From Paracentrotus lividus (taxonomy: Eukaryota; Echinodermata; Echinoidea; Camarodonta; Echinidae), in NCBI GenBank assembly GCA_940671915.1, contig CALNVZ010003434.1:695373-759372 (forward strand): 64,000 bases of DNA, written 5' to 3'. A program made the position numbers and the translations under genes. Positions 60,601 to 64,000 of the stretch are shown here, in pieces. The notes under the pieces were generated by a model that saw nothing but the letters and a program-made list of their open reading frames with translations, was not told the DNA's origin and searched no databases. How positions within the stretch are numbered: the first letter of the stretch is position 1; every line of letters begins with the position of its first letter.

Positions 60601-63435
60601 AAATATGTTATATAAATATTGACAAATATTTGAACATCTTGTACAGGAATCACCTTTCTAGGGGAAAAAAATGGCCAAGGGGGTGTTGCACCAAGTTGTT
60701 TGTAAGGTACAAACAAATCTATGACTTGTAATATGAAGATCCAAATGTGGTGCCCAAAATTCTCCCTGAAATGTGAGTGTATTTGAATTGAATAGGTGCA
60801 AAACACCCCTTTCACATTAAAAGTGTTTGATAATAATTTTGAAGCTAATCTGCATATCTGAAATTTAGCAAATTTCTCTCCCCTGACAATATTTGTTGAG
60901 TATAACAACTACAATATTGTTTTGTTTCTTGCTTTTCACTCACACATCCATACTGAATTCCATGCATCTGCATTTAATCCAATCTATAAAATATCTCCCA
61001 ATGTTTATTCCACTTCTTCTAACGGTCCAATAATCACTATTCTCATTTTAACACATGTATGCTCTACTTTGAAAACATATTAACTCCTTTTTTTTTCTGG
61101 TACAATTTTTCTCTTTTTTTATATAAAGCCAAAGCCTCAAACAATAACACTAATGCCATGGAAATAATCAGGTTAATTGTTGTAATTTACCACTCATTAT
61201 CATCAGTTATCTATCCCAGAAAAAAAAATGCAATTAAGTAAAGTGCATTTAATGAGAGTTGAACTGACTATTACCTCCATACAACTGAAGGAAATCTCTT
61301 AGATGTTCTAAAGTTGGCTGATTTCTTCATCGTATCATCTTCTATTTCTTTGGGTACAATGTGCTGTGTAGGGTAGGTTGCGCAGTACCTGAAAAGAAAA
61401 TAAACAATATGGAATTAATATTTTTAATTTGTAATAAATATGCCTGTAGTTTCTCACTTTAGTCAAAGAGAGAAAGTCTTGTTAGTATACATTTTGTGAT
61501 TTCCTAGCTATCAAATAAATTATCATTTCAAAACTTTATTGTTAGCATAAACTATACATTAAAGTTTCAAATCAAAGTTTATTCTTGTTAAAATTATTCA
61601 CTTTCTATTTATTATATTTCTTTATTTTCTTTTTGGTGTGAATGATGACATAAGGATAGTGTACTTTTATTTTTTTAATAGTTTTTTTTTTCACCTTTCC
61701 AACATGTAAATCTTTTAAGACACATAATTTCATTTGGCAGTCTTTCGGCACATAAACCAACTTTCCACAAAGCCTTAAGCCTAGCCTAGTTCCCTTCTCT
61801 AGCAATGACCCTACATATCCCTGGCTAAGTCAAATAAGAGCAGGAGTGACACAGAACATGGCATATGGATGGCAGACAATATAATCTTCAAATTTCAGAC
61901 TCTTGTTACCTATCTTCTCCTCTATTTTCTTTACTTCCCTCTACTGTATTCGCTGTTATTTTCATGAGATTAATTATTTGCGATAAGCGGCCTCAAAGAA
62001 TGTTCACAGGTTCTTGAATTCGCGCTGCATGTTCATAAGCATGCAATTGAACCCTTCCAAGACATGAATAAAAAAGCATGCTCATGTATTTGAGGGTTTT
62101 TAAATTTGCGCCTGTCAATCATTGCACGAAATCCGCGAAAATTAATGTACCACAAATATTTCCACGATTACAGTATCCTATCTGTAATTAAGAATATGTT
62201 ATTTTACAATACCCGGATAACTAATTTTGTTTTTCAATTTTTGTTGAAATATTTTAGGGATCATCCCAACAAGCCACTGGGCATTTATGATTCCCCCATG
62301 TCTTTTTACAATGTACAAAAAAATATTATGTTTTTATAAACATGTATTGTAAATATTTAGATACTTTTATAAAAAGAATGGAAAATAAATGACTGAAATA
62401 CATGAATGAATGAATGAATGAATGATGACGGAGTGGTTCGTGCCTGGAAGCTGCTCATTTGCCCTACATTCGGCACTGATCAAAAGAATCGCTAGCTTAA
62501 TTAGATTCTACCACACAGTTCAATTGAGAGTGTGCCAGACATATGACTTATGTTACCTGTGGCTGTATTCTCGTAAATAATGATACCCAACAGCTGTTTT
62601 CATTGAATAAACATAATAATGGATAGGTCTGTGAACGTGCTAGGATTATCACAACATGAAAACCCTGGTCACTGTTCTTTGAATAGGGTTTTATCTGTGG
62701 GTAGGTTCTGTGCAGGGGAGTGTATTATTTTAGAATTTAATACTCGAAACAATACAGCAAAATATTTTAACTCATTGTGGCACTTTTTGTAATTCATACA
62801 TGTTTCCTTAAACTCTTTAGCAAAACCAGTTCTAACATGTCGTTTATATTATGATAACCATGATAAATGCATGTATGTTAAATGTACGCCAGACATGTAA
62901 ATGCCACATACAAATTATACATGCACAACATCAGACAATATTTGCTTTGTCTACTGTATGTTTACATTCTAATCAAATGCCCCTCCCCCTTCCAAGTGCA
63001 AACTCCAGCATTCATATGGATCCATATTCATTTGAGTGTGGTAAAATGCACAACACTTCTATGCATGAAGACATATCTGAATTACAGTTTAAATTATCAA
63101 ATGCCCCTCCCCCTTCTCAGTGCAAACTCAAGCACTCATATATACATGTATCCATATTCATTTGAGTGTGGTAAAATACACAGCACTTTTACATGTACAT
63201 ACATGTACATGCACATGTAGGCCAATATCACTGCAATACATGTATGTATCACAATATATTTGAGTTATAAAAGGGGTCACTTGCCCCTAGATAATATGTT
63301 CAGTGTTGAGCCGCAACACTCTTTGTTATTGAAACACTTACTTAAAATCTGAGTTGTCAAATATCCTCCAAGCTCTCTTCAAATCAAAGCCTTGTCGATC
63401 CACTTCTGATCTGAATTTACAGTGTGTCACTTTAC
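51284..63435 (-). CDS. mtmr3/4: Myotubularin-related phosphatase with FYVE finger (MTMR3/MTMR4 type), 5' partial
   Basis: Eleven exons on the minus strand: 63435-63342, 61388-61275, 60579-60389, 59137-59015, 58506-58392, 57655-57460, 56659-56474, 55171-55001, 54547-53105, 52469-52273 and 51467-51284. They total 3014 nt and about 1003 codons plus stop. All introns are GT-AG with matching phases. The phosphatase domain has the intact P-loop CSDGWDR (57540-57520) with both Asp residues, so activity on PI3P and PI(3,5)P2 is expected from the family. A 481-codon exon encodes a long acidic, Ser-rich linker and a coiled-coil segment, followed by a FYVE finger with WIPD, RKHHCR, RVC and all eight Zn-binding Cys. 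Human MTMR3 and MTMR4 are about 1195 aa, so roughly 200 N-terminal residues (PH-GRAM) lie right of the window. It is probably the single invertebrate orthologue of both. Confidence 0.96.
52273..52469 (-). CDS. mtmr3/4: mtmr exon, first half of FYVE finger
   Basis: Encodes NCDFLNPEDVEQRNHSRCNS, then SWEQIDEGDTNRVLWIPDHA, CSLCNSKF and RKHHC. WxxD and RKHHCR are FYVE signatures. Arg codon split CG|G. Confidence 0.95.
52661..52818. mobile_element. hAT-like MITE (CAGTRGCAGATCCAG termini)
   Basis: Left CAGTAGCAGATCCAGGATTT and right CTGGATCTGCCACTG are inverted repeats. A G-homopolymer sits near the right end. 158 bp; a clean 8-bp target duplication is not visible. Confidence 0.6.
53105..54547 (-). 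CDS. mtmr3/4: mtmr long linker exon (481 codons)
   Basis: Begins VLYPTCNIRELDLWIAVYL, the end of the phosphatase domain, then a low-conservation acidic and Ser/Thr-rich region (EDEDEPIVNGHADEDDSGNE and similar, several LSNG/ISNG/VNGH repeats) with phosphorylatable LSRTRSFDN and LTRTSSDPN motifs. The last 50 residues (QRRMLGILQDQQEKVEVMRQ and ILLAIIERLRVANEE) are predicted coiled coil. Uninterrupted over 1443 nt. Overlapping frames on both strands are shadows. Confidence 0.95.
54624..54667. repeat. (AT)n microsatellite
   Basis: About twenty-two AT units in an mtmr intron. Confidence 0.97.
55001..55171 (-). CDS. mtmr3/4: mtmr exon with QHTYSCLFGTFLCN
   Basis: 57 codons: VKLVQHTYSCLFGTFLCNSL, then KERTCSVWSLIV and NFLYDPKTDK. 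C-terminal part of the phosphatase domain. Phase 0. Confidence 0.97.
55400..56000. mobile_element. TIR element with tandem TGACCTTGACCTTTGACCT units
   Basis: Ends ATATGCCTCCGCCATTGCC (left) and TGGTGGCGGAGGCATA-like (right, 55982-55997) are inverted repeats. The interior has three tandem units of about 150-160 bp, each beginning with TGACCTTTGACCT-like sequence, then CTAATCAGATCATCTTCCTA, then GGTTCTTGAGATAT. It ends in a GGACGTACGGACGAACGGAC segment and a small hairpin. Its unit is homologous to parts of the hairpin at 21403-24793. Noncoding. Confidence 0.7.
56474..56659 (-). CDS. mtmr3/4: mtmr exon with GHKFADRCGH
   Basis: Encodes GFQVLVQREWLDFGHKFADR, then ERCPVFLQWLDCIHQLLKQ and FEFNETFL. 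Phase 0 at both ends. Part of the phosphatase domain. Confidence 0.97.
56940..57459. repeat. CAT/CAC-rich low-complexity tract
   Basis: Degenerate (CAT)n/(CAC)n tract of about 500 bp up to the donor of the catalytic exon. The poly-His and poly-Met frames it yields are artefacts. Confidence 0.9.
57460..57655 (-). CDS. mtmr3/4: mtmr catalytic exon (CSDGWDRT)
   Basis: Encodes WLSNLEASKWLQNLSMLLKS, then RPVIVHCSDGWDRTPQIVAL and LDPYYRTMQ. CX5R nucleophile Cys, Arg and the family Asp residues are present, so this is an active-type myotubularin and not a pseudophosphatase. Confidence 0.97.
57835..58042. mobile_element. Degraded MITE with poly-G block
   Basis: CAGGGGCCACTGAGCCCTGG at the left and CGGACCCTGG at the right, with a G-run of about 45 bases and a CAGCCCCCCA / CAGCCCCCTA pair inside. 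Likely a short nonautonomous element; family unclear. Confidence 0.4.
58392..58506 (-). CDS. mtmr3/4: mtmr exon with IEFMGLANIHTIRKSF
   Basis: Encodes EYYTCCDIEFMGLANIHTIR, then FNAVHALCSNNSLDQS. Acceptor TTCTTGTAG, donor GTAAGA. Confidence 0.95.
58762..58782. repeat. (TA)n microsatellite
   Basis: About ten TA units following an A-run. Confidence 0.9.
59015..59137 (-). CDS. mtmr3/4: mtmr exon with DARSYTAAFANRAKGGG
   Basis: Encodes TILIIDARSYTAAFANRAKG and GGCEYP. This is a core motif of the myotubularin fold. Starts phase 1, ends phase 1. Confidence 0.96.
59138..60388. other. mtmr intron
   Basis: AT-rich intron, no repeat or gene recognised. Confidence 0.6.
60389..60579 (-). CDS. mtmr3/4: mtmr exon with GAVIARCSQP
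   Basis: Encodes HKGNGAVIARCSQPSVGWFG, then a Ser/Arg-rich variable segment ending NGVA. Phase 1 donor GTGAGC. Confidence 0.95.
61275..61388 (-). CDS. mtmr3/4: mtmr exon (linker to phosphatase domain)
   Basis: Encodes YCATYPTQHIVPKEIEDDTM and SANFRTSKRFPSVVW, the CxSYPxxLIVP and FRSWKRIPxVVYRH region of myotubularins. The Arg codon is split AG|G. Confidence 0.93.
62260..62428 (+). mobile_element. Possible LINE/retroposon tail with (GAAT)n
   Basis: Sequence ending in AAAATAAATGACTG and a (GAAT)n run (62402-62427), the usual 3' end of short LINE fragments. No RT visible. Confidence 0.35.
62977..63190. repeat. Tandem duplication, period about 122 bp
   Basis: AATGCCCCTCCCCCTTC, GTGCAAACTC and CATATTCATTTGAGTGTGG occur in the same order at 62977-63048 and 63099-63172. 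Two copies in an mtmr intron. Confidence 0.85.
63342..63435 (-). CDS. mtmr3/4: mtmr exon (first in window)
   Basis: Encodes KVTHCKFRSEVDRQGFDLKR and AWRIFDNSDFK, the stretch leading into the phosphatase domain (RF.NEVERMGFD in relatives). Starts in phase 1 and ends in phase 2. Confidence 0.92.
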
Positions 63436-64000
63436 CTGAAATGATATGGATGATGAAGAAGAAATATAAAATCAGATAATAATAATAAAGACAATATTTA
63501 TAACGTGCAGCATATCACTCTCTAGAGATGGTGCATACGAAATTTAAGTATATTATAAGAAATTCAATAAGATTAAAATTAAAACTACTAAACACGATGA
63601 TGTCAAAAATAATATTCTGATTGGCATAAAAACCAAGCATCAATGATGACCTGCAACAATTGAATTCAAAAGAGGTTTTAAAATCTAGCGTCGAAAGAAA
63701 ATGGTATAAACTGATTATCAAATATTTTTAGATTGTACATGTATTTACATTTGCCGAACATTATTTTAAAATGTTTTAACTTTTAGCATATGTTTACCCA
63801 GAAATAGTCTTTTTCATTCAATCAATATCAGGTAAAATAGAATATTTAATGAATTAATTCATGTTCTCTTGAGAACCATTTTAAAGATTACGTTTAGAGA
63901 GTATAGTTCTTTGAATTAATTAATGAACACATGCATGCATGGACAAGTCTGTAAATTGCTCCTTCATTACTATCATATTATGATTATGGTTATACTCCCC

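Overview
This is a 64 kb window of an AT-rich, repeat-dense animal nuclear genome. It contains spliced genes with GT-AG introns and parts of three conserved metazoan genes. The gene set, the many foldback elements, MITEs and tRNA-derived repeats, and the gcgagcgcgaa-type arrays suggest a marine invertebrate deuterostome, most likely an echinoderm such as a sea urchin. That placement is inference; nothing here was compared with a database.

Gene layout. (1) On the minus strand, 212-3950 holds the 5' half of a spinster-family MFS transporter (three coding exons, continuing beyond the left edge). (2) On the plus strand, 20892-42870 holds a complete nine-exon RFC2, the small clamp-loader ATPase of replication factor C (349 aa predicted, all splice phases consistent). 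(3) On the minus strand, 51284-63435 holds eleven exons of a myotubularin-family phosphatase of the MTMR3/MTMR4 type. It has a CSDGWDR catalytic loop and a C-terminal FYVE finger; its N-terminal PH-GRAM part lies beyond the right edge. The spinster gene and RFC2 are divergent, with about 17 kb of repeats between them. RFC2 and the MTMR gene converge. The three products have no evident joint pathway: lysosomal or lipid transport, DNA replication, and phosphoinositide turnover.

Region by region. 1-3950: spinster exons and introns. 4231-5192: three head-to-tail foldback MITEs sharing TA junctions. 6090-7677: two palindromic elements. 6780-12145: a large inverted duplication (arms about 1.9 kb) around a 1.6 kb loop. 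8708-19258: several full and broken copies, in both orientations, of one 1.75-1.85 kb noncoding element. This element ends in a stem-loop plus CTAG (Helitron/Helentron-like) and carries a tRNA-Thr-like Pol III module and several TGACGTCA sites. 20.7-20.9 kb: RFC2 promoter with a palindromic E2F-type site. RFC2 intron 1: a 3.4 kb hairpin-forming repeat, a gap-free minisatellite and a gcgagcgcgaa array. RFC2 intron 3: a 5.1 kb TIR element ending 34 bp before the exon 4 acceptor. RFC2 introns 4 and 7: antisense LINE reverse-transcriptase fragments. RFC2 intron 7 also holds two decayed tandem copies of exon 8. 43-51 kb: 3' flanks with a tRNA-derived SINE and several MITEs. MTMR introns: microsatellites, a hAT-like MITE, and a TIR element whose tandem units contain perfect DR1 nuclear-receptor motifs.

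I found no prokaryote-type genes, CRISPR array, rRNA or intact canonical tRNA. The best candidates for something undescribed are the Helitron-like family with Pol III and CRE cargo, the 5.1 kb TIR element, and the tandemly duplicated RFC2 exon 8.
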